A DNA stretch of 64,000 bases from Rhodanobacter lindaniclasticus (lineage in GTDB: Bacteria > Pseudomonadota > Gammaproteobacteria > Xanthomonadales > Rhodanobacteraceae). Below the pieces are notes generated by a model. That model had not been told where the DNA came from, ran no database searches, and saw only the letters and a program-made list of their open reading frames with translations. Every line of letters begins with the position of its first letter. Position 1 is the first letter of the stretch. The stretch covers positions 1 to 64,000 of the forward strand of contig NZ_MWIO01000014.1 of the NCBI RefSeq assembly GCF_004799035.1. The letters run 5' to 3'. Made by a program: the position numbers and the translations under genes. Shown here piece after piece: positions 45,157 to 54,223 of this stretch.

Positions 45157-46947
45157 ATGATGACCAGCAAGCTGGAAGCGCTCACTCAATGGGTCGACCA
45201 GGCGGCGGCGTTGACCCGCCCTGCCCGCATTCATTGGTGTGACGGGTCGCAGGACGAGTATCAGTCGCTGGTGCAGCAGATGCTGGCCGACGGCACCCTG
45301 ATCGAACTGAACCAGACCACCCACCCGGGTTGCTATCTGCATCGCTCCGATCCGAAGGACGTGGCCCGCGTCGAGCACCTCACCCTGGTCTGCCATCCGA
45401 ACCGGGAAGACGCCGGCCCGAACAACCACTGGATGGATCCGGCCGAGGCACACGCCAAGATCGACGCGCTGTTCGACGGCTGCATGGAAGGCCGCACCAT
45501 GTACGTGATCCCGTACTGCATGGGCCCGATCGACTCGCCGCTGGCACGCTGCGGGGTGGAGATCACCGACAGCCCGTACGTGGTCGCCAACATGCGGATC
45601 ATGACCCGCATGGGCGCCGCCGCGCAGGCACGCATCGAGCGCGAAGGCACGTTCGTCAAGGGCCTGCACTCCATCGGCGAGCTCGATCCCGAGCGCCGCT
45701 GGATCATGCACTTCCCGGCCGAACTCAGCATCAAGTCCTACGGCTCCGGCTACGGCGGCAACGCACTGCTGGGCAAGAAGTGCCACGCGCTGCGCATCGC
45801 CAGCAACCAGGCGCGCACGGAAGGCTGGCTGGCCGAACACATGCTGATCGTCGGCATCGAGAACCCGCGCGGCGAGACGCACTACGTCGCCGCCGCGTTC
45901 CCCTCCGCCTGCGGCAAGACCAACCTGTCGATGCTGATTCCGCCGGAAGGCTACCGGCGCGACGGCTGGAAGGTGTGGACGATCGGCGACGACATCTGCT
46001 GGATGCACCCCGGTGCGGACGGACGGCTGTACGCGATCAACCCGGAGGCCGGCTTCTTCGGCGTGGCGCCGGGCACCAGCGACGCCACCAACCACAATGC
46101 GATGCAGAGCATCTCGCACGACACCATCTTCACCAACGTCGCCGTCACCGCCGACAACCAGCCGTGGTGGGAAGGCCTGCCCGGCACGCCCGTCACCGAC
46201 TGGCAGGGGCGTCCGTACGACCCGGCCAACGGCCCGGCCGCGCACCCCAATTCCCGCTTCACGGTCAGCGCGAAGCAGTGCCCGACCTGGTCGGCGCAGT
46301 CCGAAGCGGCGCAAGGCGTGCCGATCAGCGCGATCGTGTTCGGCGGACGCCGGCCCTCGCTGCTGCCGCTGGTGATGGAGGCGCGCGACTGGAACCACGG
46401 CGTGCTGATGGGCGCGGCGATGGGCTCGGAAACCACCGCCGCCGCCACCGGTGCGGTCGGCGTGCTGCGCCGCGACTCGATGGCAATGAAGCCGTTCTGC
46501 GGCTACCACTACGGCGACTACTTCGCGCACTGGCTGTCGTTCGACCGGCCGGGCGCGAAGCTGCCGAAGGTCTTCCACGTCAACTGGTTCCGCAAGGGTG
46601 CCGACGGCAAGTTCCTGTGGCCGGGCTTCGGCGACAACCTGCGCGTGCTGGAGTGGATGATCGACCGCGTCGAGGGCCGCGTGGGCGGCGTCGAGACTCC
46701 GATCGGCATCCTGCCGGGCGAGGGCGAGCTCAAGCTGGACGGGCTCAAGCTGGAGCCCGCCAAGCTGGATGAACTGCTCGACGTGGACCAGGCCGGCTGG
46801 CAGGCCGAACTGGCCGCCATCGGCGAGTACCTGGCCAGCTTCACCCCGCGCCTGCCGGAGCAACTGGCCCGCGAGCAACAGCGCGTAGCGCAGGCACTGC
46901 AAGGCGAAGCGGCCAGGCTGCCGGCACGCCGCGCCGCGGCGTCCTGA
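45157..46947 (+). CDS. pckG: Phosphoenolpyruvate carboxykinase (GTP)
   Basis: A 596-residue gluconeogenic enzyme converting oxaloacetate and GTP to PEP. The P-loop is FPSACGKTNLSM, preceded by a KKCHALR metal-site region; FGGRRPSLLPLV and SETTAAATGAVG lie later. The GTP type is indicated by length and N-terminal layout, not the ATP type (PckA). Two adjacent ATGs (45157, 45160) follow GAGGGAC; either could start. It is downstream of the fatty-acid cluster, consistent with growth on lipids, and a strong hairpin follows. Confidence 0.95.
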   Translation: MMTSKLEALTQWVDQAAALTRPARIHWCDGSQDEYQSLVQQMLADGTLIELNQTTHPGCYLHRSDPKDVARVEHLTLVCHPNREDAGPNNHWMDPAEAHAKIDALFDGCMEGRTMYVIPYCMGPIDSPLARCGVEITDSPYVVANMRIMTRMGAAAQARIEREGTFVKGLHSIGELDPERRWIMHFPAELSIKSYGSGYGGNALLGKKCHALRIASNQARTEGWLAEHMLIVGIENPRGETHYVAAAFPSACGKTNLSMLIPPEGYRRDGWKVWTIGDDICWMHPGADGRLYAINPEAGFFGVAPGTSDATNHNAMQSISHDTIFTNVAVTADNQPWWEGLPGTPVTDWQGRPYDPANGPAAHPNSRFTVSAKQCPTWSAQSEAAQGVPISAIVFGGRRPSLLPLVMEARDWNHGVLMGAAMGSETTAAATGAVGVLRRDSMAMKPFCGYHYGDYFAHWLSFDRPGAKLPKVFHVNWFRKGADGKFLWPGFGDNLRVLEWMIDRVEGRVGGVETPIGILPGEGELKLDGLKLEPAKLDELLDVDQAGWQAELAAIGEYLASFTPRLPEQLAREQQRVAQALQGEAARLPARRAAAS

Positions 46948-46955
46948 CGCGGGTG

Positions 46956-46982
46956 GCGGGTGGGCCTGCACGGCCCACCCGC
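46956..46982 (+). terminator. Terminator hairpin after pckG
   Basis: GCGGGTGGGCC and GGCCCACCCGC form a perfect 11-bp stem with loop TGCAC, 8 bases after the stop. The U-tract is poor (TTCAAACCCTTT). Confidence 0.75.
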
Positions 46983-47055
46983 TTCAAACCCTTTCGCACC
47001 CCGCGGCATCCAAGCTGGCAAGATGATCGCCGCCTGCCCTGCCTCCGGAAGCCTG

Positions 47056-47601
47056 ATGCCGCCTGTCTCCAGCGCCGCGCATGACGGCGACGACGTGCGC
47101 GCCGCAGCCGCGGGCGACCGTCGTGCCTTCCAGCGCCTGTACGCACTGCATGTCGGCCGCGTCTACGGCGCGCTGCACCGGCTGGCCGGCTACGACCACG
47201 CGCGGGCCGAGGACCTCACCCAGGACGCCTTCATCCGCGCCTGGCAGAAGTTGCCCGGCTTCCGTCACGAGAGCTCCTTCGGCACCTGGCTGTATCGCCT
47301 GGCGGTCAACGTGGCGCTGATGGACATCCGCGCACGCGGTGCCGATCCGGTGCGCGTGGTGGACGACGAGCACCTGCCGGACAACGGCGAGACGCCGTTC
47401 TGCGCGGCCGAGCGACAGGAACTGGAACAAGCCATCGGCAAGCTGCCGCCGCGCGCCCGCGCCGTGCTGGTGTTGCACGACATCGAAGGCTGGCGGCACG
47501 AGGACATCGGCGACGAACTGGGCATGGCCGTGGGCACTTCGAAGGCACAACTGCATCGCGCGCGCCAGTTGCTGCGCAAGACGCTGGGAGACAACGCATG
47601 A
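47056..47601 (+). CDS. ECF RNA polymerase sigma factor
   Basis: A 181-residue sigma-70 family ECF factor. Region 2 spans about 25-90 (DLTQDAFIRAWQKLPGF) and region 4 about 125-175 (LPPRARAVLVLHDIEGW, then a GMAVGTSKAQLHRAR helix-turn-helix). The start at 47056 has GGAAG 5 bases upstream; ATG 47023 is an alternative. Its stop overlaps the start of the next gene (ATGA), which encodes a small membrane protein and may hold the anti-sigma factor. Confidence 0.88.
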   Translation: MPPVSSAAHDGDDVRAAAAGDRRAFQRLYALHVGRVYGALHRLAGYDHARAEDLTQDAFIRAWQKLPGFRHESSFGTWLYRLAVNVALMDIRARGADPVRVVDDEHLPDNGETPFCAAERQELEQAIGKLPPRARAVLVLHDIEGWRHEDIGDELGMAVGTSKAQLHRARQLLRKTLGDNA

Positions 47602-48026
47602 ACGAATTCGAATGGCGACGCCGGATGCGCGAGCTGCAGCAAGCGCAGGCACCGCGCCGTGACCTGTGGCCGGCAATCGACGCCGCACTGGACCAGGTTG
47701 CCACCCGGTCGCCGACTCGGGCGACGCGGCGGCGCACTTTGGCAGGCGTTGCCCTGGCCGCGTCGCTGCTGCTGGTGGCAGGCGTGAGCTGGCATGCGTG
47801 GTTCGCGCCAAGCGCACCGGTCGAGTCGGCCGACGCGGCACACGACACGCACTGGAAGCCCGCCGATCCGCGTCTGGCCGGCGCCGCCCTCGAACTGGAC
47901 GCCGCACGTCTCGAACTGCAGCTGGCGATCGAACAGGCACCGGATTCCGCGGCGCTGCAGCGCCTGCTGCGTCACACCGAACGACAACAGGCGCAATTGC
48001 GCCAGCTGGCCGACCGCGCCAGCTGA
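47598..48026 (+). CDS. Small membrane protein, probable anti-sigma factor
   Basis: A 142-residue protein with a single membrane segment at about 48-66, a basic cytoplasmic N-terminus (FEWRRRMRELQQ) and a helical outer part (about 80-142). The layout fits single-pass anti-sigma factors, but no zinc-binding ASD motif is visible. It overlaps the sigma gene by 4 bases and precedes the DUF4097 gene by 20. Function inferred from context only. Confidence 0.65.
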   Translation: MNEFEWRRRMRELQQAQAPRRDLWPAIDAALDQVATRSPTRATRRRTLAGVALAASLLLVAGVSWHAWFAPSAPVESADAAHDTHWKPADPRLAGAALELDAARLELQLAIEQAPDSAALQRLLRHTERQQAQLRQLADRAS

Positions 48027-48046
48027 TGACCACCCGAGGAGAAGCC

Positions 48047-48955
48047 ATGAAAACCGCACATTGCCTGCCCCTGCTGTTGTGCCTGTGCATCGGCGATGCG
48101 CTGGCCGGCACCCCGATCCAGCTGCAACACGCCGCAAGCGCCAACGCGCGAGTCAGCATCAGCAACATCGCCGGTTCGGTGAACGTCACCGCCTGGGACC
48201 GCAACGAGGTCCAGGTCGGCGGCGAGCTCGGCGACGGCGCCAAGCCGCTGCAGATCACCGGCGACAACGACCGGCTCTCGATCAAGGTCGAGCCGCAAAA
48301 CGGCTCCGGCTCCGGCCGGTTCAATTTCGGCAGCGACAGCCGCATGGCACCGACCACGCTGGAACTGCACGTGCCGCGCGGCACTACGCTGGACGTCAAG
48401 GTGATCAGTGCACCGCTGGTGGTCGACGGGCTCGATGGCGGCGACATCAAGGTCAACACGATCAGCGGCAACGCCCGCATCCACGCGCGTACTCCCCAGC
48501 TGGACATCGACAGCGTCAGCGGCGGCATCGAGCTTTCCGGGCAGGTCGACAAGGCCTCGCTGCAAACCGTGAGCGGCGAAATCCTCGCCCCGGCGCTGGG
48601 CCACACGGCCAGGCTGGAAACCATCTCCGGCCGCATCCAGGTGGGTGGCGGTCCGTGGCAAGCGCTTACCGTGAGCACCGTGTCCGGCGACGTGCAGCTG
48701 TCCGGCAAGCTCGCCGCCGGCGGCAACATCGACGTCGACAGCATGAGCGGCGACGTCCAGTTGCGCCTGCCGGCGGACACCTCGGCCAAACTGCATGCGA
48801 GCAGCTTCAGCGGCGACCTGCGCAGCGACTTCGGCAAACCGATCGAAGCCGACCGCGGCCCCGGCAGCTCGCTCGACACGAGCATCGGCGCCGGCGACGG
48901 CAAGATCCACCTCGAGACCTTCAGCGGCGACCTCCGCGTACGCAGACAGGATTGA
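48047..48955 (+). CDS. Exported DUF4097-type beta-repeat protein
   Basis: A 302-residue exported protein. After a signal peptide (about 1-21) it consists of repeated beta-rich units with the motif S-G-(D/N/E/R): ISGNARI, VSGGIEL, VSGEILA, ISGRIQV, VSGDVQL, MSGDVQL, FSGDLRS and FSGDLRV. This is typical of DUF4097 (adhesin-like beta-helix). Strong Shine-Dalgarno (GAGGAGAAG) precedes the ATG. It belongs to the sigma-factor operon, perhaps as an envelope effector or sensor. No enzyme activity is suggested. Confidence 0.85.
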   Translation: MKTAHCLPLLLCLCIGDALAGTPIQLQHAASANARVSISNIAGSVNVTAWDRNEVQVGGELGDGAKPLQITGDNDRLSIKVEPQNGSGSGRFNFGSDSRMAPTTLELHVPRGTTLDVKVISAPLVVDGLDGGDIKVNTISGNARIHARTPQLDIDSVSGGIELSGQVDKASLQTVSGEILAPALGHTARLETISGRIQVGGGPWQALTVSTVSGDVQLSGKLAAGGNIDVDSMSGDVQLRLPADTSAKLHASSFSGDLRSDFGKPIEADRGPGSSLDTSIGAGDGKIHLETFSGDLRVRRQD

Positions 48956-49055
48956 TCCGGCGCCACGGCGGACTCCTCGCATGGCGACCGCCGATGCAAA
49001 AACGCCACCGCGGAGGCGGTGGCGTCAGAGGTTTCGCGAGAAGCGCGAACCTGCC

Positions 49056-49967
49056 TCAGAGATCCTGGTGGTACTGCACGTAAGGTGTGCGCGACTGGTC
49101 CGGCTCCGGGCCGACCGGCGTGTTCGCCGGCGTGCCGGACGACCACAGGTTCTGCGCGCCGACGCTCAACGAGCCGCGCCACGGCAGACGCCAGGTCACG
49201 CCCAGGTCGATGCTGTTCCAGCGCCGGTCGCCGTACAGGCTGCCGGGCACGCCGGCTTCGGGCTGCATGGTGCGGCCGGTGAGCATGCCGCTCAACGGAC
49301 CGTGATCGACGCCGAAGCTCAGTGCCTTCTGGTCGAGCACGTTGATGCCGAGCAGGTTGCCTGGCAACAGATGCACGCGGCCCACGCTGGCGCCGAGATC
49401 GATGCCGGTCTGCTTGCCCAAGGCCAGGCGGCCCCGGGCATTGAGCTGGTTGCTGCTGTCGAAACTGTACAGGCCACCCGGCGCCGCACCTGGCAGCACG
49501 CGCGGCAGCGGCACGTTGCGATGCGGCGTGCTGGTGGTACCCACGCTCAGGCCCACGCTGTAATCGCCGGCGTCGTAGGTGGCGCCCACTTCGCTGCCGA
49601 GCACGCGCATGCCATGGTTGAGCCACGAGCGCTGGCTGACCCGTGCGTGCGCCTGCAACGGGCCGACGCCGTACTGCAGGCCGGCCGCCATCGAATTGTC
49701 GGCGTCCGGCTGCATCAGCAGCGGCGAATACAAGGATGTGGCGGAATCGTCCGACGGGTTCCGATCGGCCTTGAGAATCAGCATGCGGCCATGGTCGTCA
49801 CGCCACAGCGGGACGCTCGAGGCTGCCTGATCGACATTGGCCAGACCCGCGCCGTTCTGCGGCTGCGACAGCAGCTGCGCAGCCTGCGCCGCATCACCAG
49901 CCACGGACTGCCCGGCCGCCGCAAGCGGCAGCAGCAGAATCGAGAGCATGGCAGACAGGCGACGCAT
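49056..49967 (-). CDS. Probable outer-membrane beta-barrel protein
   Basis: A 303-residue protein with a signal peptide (about 1-24, PLAAAGQSVAG). The mature part alternates polar and aromatic strand-like stretches and ends in a conserved DL after PYVQYHQ, in the style of outer-membrane barrels; no family is recognised. The ATG at 49967 was chosen because it opens the signal peptide; a TTG at 50003 adds 12 residues. It runs towards the sigma operon, and is divergent from the GGDEF-EAL gene. A -10-like TACAAT lies at 50042-50047 (minus). Confidence 0.7.
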   Translation of the reverse strand: MRRLSAMLSILLLPLAAAGQSVAGDAAQAAQLLSQPQNGAGLANVDQAASSVPLWRDDHGRMLILKADRNPSDDSATSLYSPLLMQPDADNSMAAGLQYGVGPLQAHARVSQRSWLNHGMRVLGSEVGATYDAGDYSVGLSVGTTSTPHRNVPLPRVLPGAAPGGLYSFDSSNQLNARGRLALGKQTGIDLGASVGRVHLLPGNLLGINVLDQKALSFGVDHGPLSGMLTGRTMQPEAGVPGSLYGDRRWNSIDLGVTWRLPWRGSLSVGAQNLWSSGTPANTPVGPEPDQSRTPYVQYHQDL

Positions 49968-50041
49968 GGTTTGGGGCGGAACTCCAAGTCGGTGGAACGG
50001 CAATCACCCATGACTCCCCGCAGGGAGCGTCGTGTGACGGG

Positions 50042-50047
50042 ATTGTA
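50042..50047 (-). promoter_or_regulatory. Candidate -10 box for the outer-membrane protein gene
   Basis: TACAAT on the minus strand 75 bases upstream of the ATG, with TGTTAG 17 bases upstream as a weak -35. Confidence 0.35.
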
Positions 50048-50109
50048 GCGCGTTTTACGTTTTGCTAACAGCCCAAAACCCGCCCCAGCGCACAGTTGCA
50101 TGAGCTGCT

Positions 50110-50126
50110 GTGTCAAGCTTTGACAC
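50110..50126. promoter_or_regulatory. Operator-like palindrome in the divergent gap
   Basis: GTGTCAA and TTGACAC flank GCT as a perfect 7-bp inverted repeat. It lies in the 272-base divergent region between the outer-membrane gene and the GGDEF-EAL gene and includes TTGACA on both strands. The regulator is unknown. Confidence 0.5.
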
Positions 50127-50239
50127 ATTCGGCCAGGCCAGGTTCCCGCTATGATCCCGCTGGCAGGAGCGGCAATCCACCCTGTATAAAGGCCATTTGA
50201 CGTCGCCCCGTCAAATCGTTCCGGAACCGACCACCAGCC

Positions 50240-53143
50240 ATGAGCGCCAGCCCGACGATCCGATCATCCCAGCCGCCCGTTGCGGCCCGGGATGTCGTGA
50301 CCCTGAACGGCGCTGTCGAACGACTGTTCGAGGCGGCCGATGCAGCCGCGGTGATGGATATCTGCGAGCTGATACTGGATCAGCTCGGTATTTGCGGCCG
50401 CCTGCACTGGCGCCGCCCCGACGACATCGGCGACGGCCCGGGCGAAAAATGGCTGGATCTGGCCGAAGACCCCCAGGTCCCGCACACCTTGTCGCTGGCA
50501 TGGGACGAGGTGCCGCTGACTCCCGCAGCGCGGGAATCGCTGCAGTGGCTGGGGCGCCTGGCCGACATCCGCCTGCGCCAGCTGGCCGAGACTAGCCGGC
50601 TGTACGAGGCGATCTCCCGCCTGGCGCTGGCCGAGCGCCTGCAGCGCGCGCTGTACGCGATTGCCGACCAGGCCAGCGCCGAGCACGACATGCCGCAGAT
50701 GATGCGCTCGCTGCACGCGATCGTCAGCAGCCTGATGTATGCGGAGAATTTCTACATCGTGCTGTACGACCCGGCCACCGACCAGGTCCGCTTCACCTAT
50801 TGCGTGGACATCGTCGACACCGACCTGCCCGTGCTCAACCAGCCAATGCCGCTGCAGGACATGGAGTACAGCCTGACCTGGAACCTGCTGCGCGGAGGGC
50901 GCCCGATGATGGGTTCGCTCGATGACCTGGTGCTGCAGCTGGGTGAACGCTTCCGCCTGTTCGGCGCGCGCTGCGAGGACTGGCTGGGCGTGCCGATGCT
51001 GCGCGACGGCCAGGTGGCCGGCGGCATCGTGGTGCAGAGCTATCGCCCGGACACGCATTACTCGCGCCACGACATGGAGCTGCTCAACTACGTGGCGCAG
51101 CACGTGCAGACGGCGCTGGAGCGGCGCGAGGCGCACCTGGAACTCGGCCGCCGCGTCACCGACCGCACCGCGGCCTTGCGCGAGGCCAACCGGGTGCTGC
51201 GCCAGCAGGTGTTGCAGCGCCAGCGCGGCGAGCGCCTGCAGGCGGCACTGTTCCGGATCGCCGAACTGGCCAGCACCTCGGAAAGCCTCGACAAGTTCTA
51301 CGCCGCCGTGCACCAGGTGATCAGCGGCCTGTTGTATGCGCGCAACTTCTACATCGCCTTGCTGGACGAGGACACCGGCCAGCTGACGTTCCCCTACTCG
51401 GTCGACGAGGTCGACCGCGTGCGCCCGGCCCGCATGCACGGCCGCGGCGCGACCGAGTACGTGTTGCGCACCGCCCGGCCCCTGCTGGCCACGCCCGAGC
51501 TGATCGACAAGCTGCACGCCGCGGGCGAGATCGCCCACTTTGGCGCGCCGTCGGTCTGCTGGCTTGGCGTGCCGCTGATCTGTGCCGGCAAGGCCATCGG
51601 CGTGCTGACCCTGCAAAGCTATTCGCCGGCGCACAACTACAGCGAGCGCGACCAGGAGCTGCTGACCTTCGTCAGCTACCACGTGGCCAACGCCCTGCAA
51701 CGCAAGCAGGCGGCCCATTCGCTCAAGCAGGCCAACGCCGGGCTGGAGCGCCGGGTCACCGAACGCACCCGCGCACTGGCGCTGGCCAACCGCGACCTGC
51801 GCGAGCAGATCGCCGAGCGCGAGCGGGTGGAGCGCCGGCTGAAGTACGAGACCCTGCACGACTCGCTCACCGGCCTGCCCAACCGCACGCTGCTGCTGCA
51901 GCGGCTGGAGCAGGCGATGCAGCGCTACGCGGCGAACCGCGAGGAACAGTTCGCCGTGCTGTTCATCGATCTGGATCGCTTCAAGGTGATCAACGATTCC
52001 GTCGGTCACCTGATCGGCGATGACCTGCTGTTCCAGGTCGGCGGCCGCATCCGCGCCTGCCTCAAGACCCGCGACGTGGTCGCGCGCCTGGGCGGCGACG
52101 AGTTCGCCGTGCTGCTGGAGGGCATCACCAACACCGACAAGGCCTCGTTGATCGCCGAACGCATCATCCACGAGTTGCAGACGCCGTTCCGGCTGGGTAC
52201 CAAGGAGATCTTCACCTCCGCCTCGATCGGCATCGCACTGTCCGCGCCGCATTATCGCCAGCCGGAGGAACTGCTGCGCGACGCCGATGCGGCGATGTAC
52301 AACGCCAAGGATGGCGGCCGCCATCGCGCGGCGATGTTCGACGACCGCCTGCGCCGCGAGGCGCTGTCCCTGCTGGATATGGAAAGCGACCTGCGCCACG
52401 CGCTGAGCCGCAACGAATTCGAACCGTACTACCAGCCCATCGTCGACCTCTCCGACGGCCGCATCGTCGGCTACGAGGCGCTGCTGCGCTGGCACCACCC
52501 GCAACGCGGCCTGCTGCCGCCGCATGACTTCCTGCTGATCGCGGAGGAATGCGGCTGCGCCGAGGCGATCGACTGGCAGATCTTCGAACAGGTCTGCATC
52601 CAGGCCGTGCGCCTGATCGGTACCGAGGGTTTCATCAGCATCAACGTGTCCGGGCGGCATTTCCGCTCGGTCGATCTCGACCAGCGCCTGCTCGCCCTGC
52701 TAGACCAGTACGCCGTGCCCACCCATTGCATCCGCATCGAGGTGACCGAGCACGCGCTGCTGGAAAATCCCACCCAGGTGAAGCGGATTCTGAAGAATCT
52801 GCGCAACCACGGCGTCGGCATCGCGCTGGACGATTTCGGCACCGGTTATTCCTCGCTCAGCTATCTCCACCAGTATCCGTTCGAGAGCCTGAAGATCGAC
52901 CGCTCCTTCATCGTCGAACTGCCGCCGGACGACAGCGACACCCAGGGCCTGGCCCTGGTGCGCGCCATCCAGGTGCTGGCCGATTCGCTGCACATGAAGG
53001 TGATCGCCGAAGGCATCGAGCAGGAGTCGCAGCGGCAGGCCCTGCTGCGGGTCGGTTGCCGCTTCGGCCAGGGGTTCCTGTTCGCCTCGCCGCAGCCGGC
53101 CAGCACCTGGCTGGCCGCCAACAGCCCGCTGCTGCCGGCCTGA
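50240..53143 (+). CDS. GAF-GAF-GGDEF-EAL c-di-GMP protein
   Basis: A 967-residue cytoplasmic protein. Two GAF-type sensor domains (about 150-300 and 345-490) each have a (Y/A)xNFYI(V/A)L core and end in coiled coil (VTDRTAALREA, VTERTRALALA). The diguanylate cyclase has an intact GGDEF motif (618-622). The phosphodiesterase has an intact EAL motif (EALLRW, 746-751) and DDFGTGYSS. Both activities look possible, so it could switch by ligand. No membrane segment. Divergent from the outer-membrane gene, with a palindrome between them. Confidence 0.94.
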   Translation: MSASPTIRSSQPPVAARDVVTLNGAVERLFEAADAAAVMDICELILDQLGICGRLHWRRPDDIGDGPGEKWLDLAEDPQVPHTLSLAWDEVPLTPAARESLQWLGRLADIRLRQLAETSRLYEAISRLALAERLQRALYAIADQASAEHDMPQMMRSLHAIVSSLMYAENFYIVLYDPATDQVRFTYCVDIVDTDLPVLNQPMPLQDMEYSLTWNLLRGGRPMMGSLDDLVLQLGERFRLFGARCEDWLGVPMLRDGQVAGGIVVQSYRPDTHYSRHDMELLNYVAQHVQTALERREAHLELGRRVTDRTAALREANRVLRQQVLQRQRGERLQAALFRIAELASTSESLDKFYAAVHQVISGLLYARNFYIALLDEDTGQLTFPYSVDEVDRVRPARMHGRGATEYVLRTARPLLATPELIDKLHAAGEIAHFGAPSVCWLGVPLICAGKAIGVLTLQSYSPAHNYSERDQELLTFVSYHVANALQRKQAAHSLKQANAGLERRVTERTRALALANRDLREQIAERERVERRLKYETLHDSLTGLPNRTLLLQRLEQAMQRYAANREEQFAVLFIDLDRFKVINDSVGHLIGDDLLFQVGGRIRACLKTRDVVARLGGDEFAVLLEGITNTDKASLIAERIIHELQTPFRLGTKEIFTSASIGIALSAPHYRQPEELLRDADAAMYNAKDGGRHRAAMFDDRLRREALSLLDMESDLRHALSRNEFEPYYQPIVDLSDGRIVGYEALLRWHHPQRGLLPPHDFLLIAEECGCAEAIDWQIFEQVCIQAVRLIGTEGFISINVSGRHFRSVDLDQRLLALLDQYAVPTHCIRIEVTEHALLENPTQVKRILKNLRNHGVGIALDDFGTGYSSLSYLHQYPFESLKIDRSFIVELPPDDSDTQGLALVRAIQVLADSLHMKVIAEGIEQESQRQALLRVGCRFGQGFLFASPQPASTWLAANSPLLPA

Positions 53144-53164
53144 CGTCCCGCCCCCCAATAGATG

Positions 53165-53246
53165 CAGGAGCCCGCTGGCGGGCGATGCCTTTGAGCCGGG
53201 ACAGGGAACAGGGGAGCAAGAGCATCGCCCGCGAGCGGGCTCCTAC
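53165..53246. repeat. REP doublet overlapping the hslO stop codon
   Basis: AGGAGCCCGCTGGCGGGCGATGC (53166-53188) is mirrored at 53222-53244, with 33 bases between. The TAG stop of hslO (53243-53245 on the minus strand) falls in the outer edge of the repeat. It lies between two convergent genes. Confidence 0.85.
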
Positions 53247-54139
53247 TGCGTTTCCGCCGTGCCGGGGGCGGCACTGTCGCTCAGCAGGTGCTCCGCATCG
53301 ATGCGGTCGAACGCGTAGCGTTGCGCGCAGAATTCGCAGACCACCTCGATCTCGCCGTCACGCGCAGCCAGCGCGGCTTCCACCTCGTCACGCCCCAGCG
53401 AGCGCAGCATTGCGCTGACCCGTTCGCGGCTGCAGCTGCAGCCGAAGGCCAGCACGCGCGTCTCGAGCAGGCGCACGGACTCCTCGTGGTACAGGCGAAA
53501 CAGCAACTGCTCGGCCGGGGTAGCGAGCAATTCGTCCACACCCAGCGTCGCGGTCAGCTGCAGCACGCGGTTCCAGGCATCGTGATCGACATCCGTGGCA
53601 TGGCCACCCTCGTCGGGCATCTTCTGCAACATCAGGCCGACCGCTTGTCCGGCGCCGGTCGCCAGCAGGAAACGCGCCGGCAACTGCTCCGACTGCCGGA
53701 AGTAATTCTCCAGCGACGCGGCCAGGCCGGGCTCGCGCAGCTCGACCAGGCCCTGGTAGCGCTGGCCACGTTCGACGTTGCCCATGGTGATCGCCATGAC
53801 CGCCCCGGCCAGGTCGTTCAGCGCCAGCGGCTCGGGCAGCGGCTCGTGCCAGCGCGCCAGGCCACGCAGGCGTCCGCAGTCGTCGCACTCGGCGAACAGC
53901 AGGCGCAGCGCGGACGCGCTCTTCAGCTCGATCGACAATGCGCCGTCGAGCTTGATGTTGCCCGTGAGCAACGCGCTGGCCACCAGCGTCTCGCCCAGCA
54001 GCGCGCGCAGCGTCGGCGGATAGTCGGCGCGACCGGCCACCTCGCGCCACGAACCGCCCAGGCGCACCAGCGCGCCGCGCACGCCGGCACGCGGCAGCAG
54101 GAAGCGGTACATCACGTCATCGTCGGACAGCACGGGCAT
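53243..54139 (-). CDS. hslO: Hsp33 redox-regulated chaperone
   Basis: A 298-residue chaperone activated by oxidation. The C-terminal zinc motif is Cys234-x-Cys236 and Cys268-x-x-Cys271 (FGCSCSRE, VCEFCAQ). The fold begins VMYRFLLPRAGVRGALVRL. Start MPVLSDDD at 54139; the frame is open further upstream without homology. Its stop is in a REP repeat, and it is divergent from mtgA across 84 bases. Confidence 0.94.
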   Translation of the reverse strand: MPVLSDDDVMYRFLLPRAGVRGALVRLGGSWREVAGRADYPPTLRALLGETLVASALLTGNIKLDGALSIELKSASALRLLFAECDDCGRLRGLARWHEPLPEPLALNDLAGAVMAITMGNVERGQRYQGLVELREPGLAASLENYFRQSEQLPARFLLATGAGQAVGLMLQKMPDEGGHATDVDHDAWNRVLQLTATLGVDELLATPAEQLLFRLYHEESVRLLETRVLAFGCSCSRERVSAMLRSLGRDEVEAALAARDGEIEVVCEFCAQRYAFDRIDAEHLLSDSAAPGTAETQ

Positions 54140-54223
54140 GGGCGGTTCTCGCGGAAACAGGCAGGGGAACCCGCTCAGATGGGGTCGACACGACCTCGGC
54201 ACAACGCCTCGTATACTGCGGCG

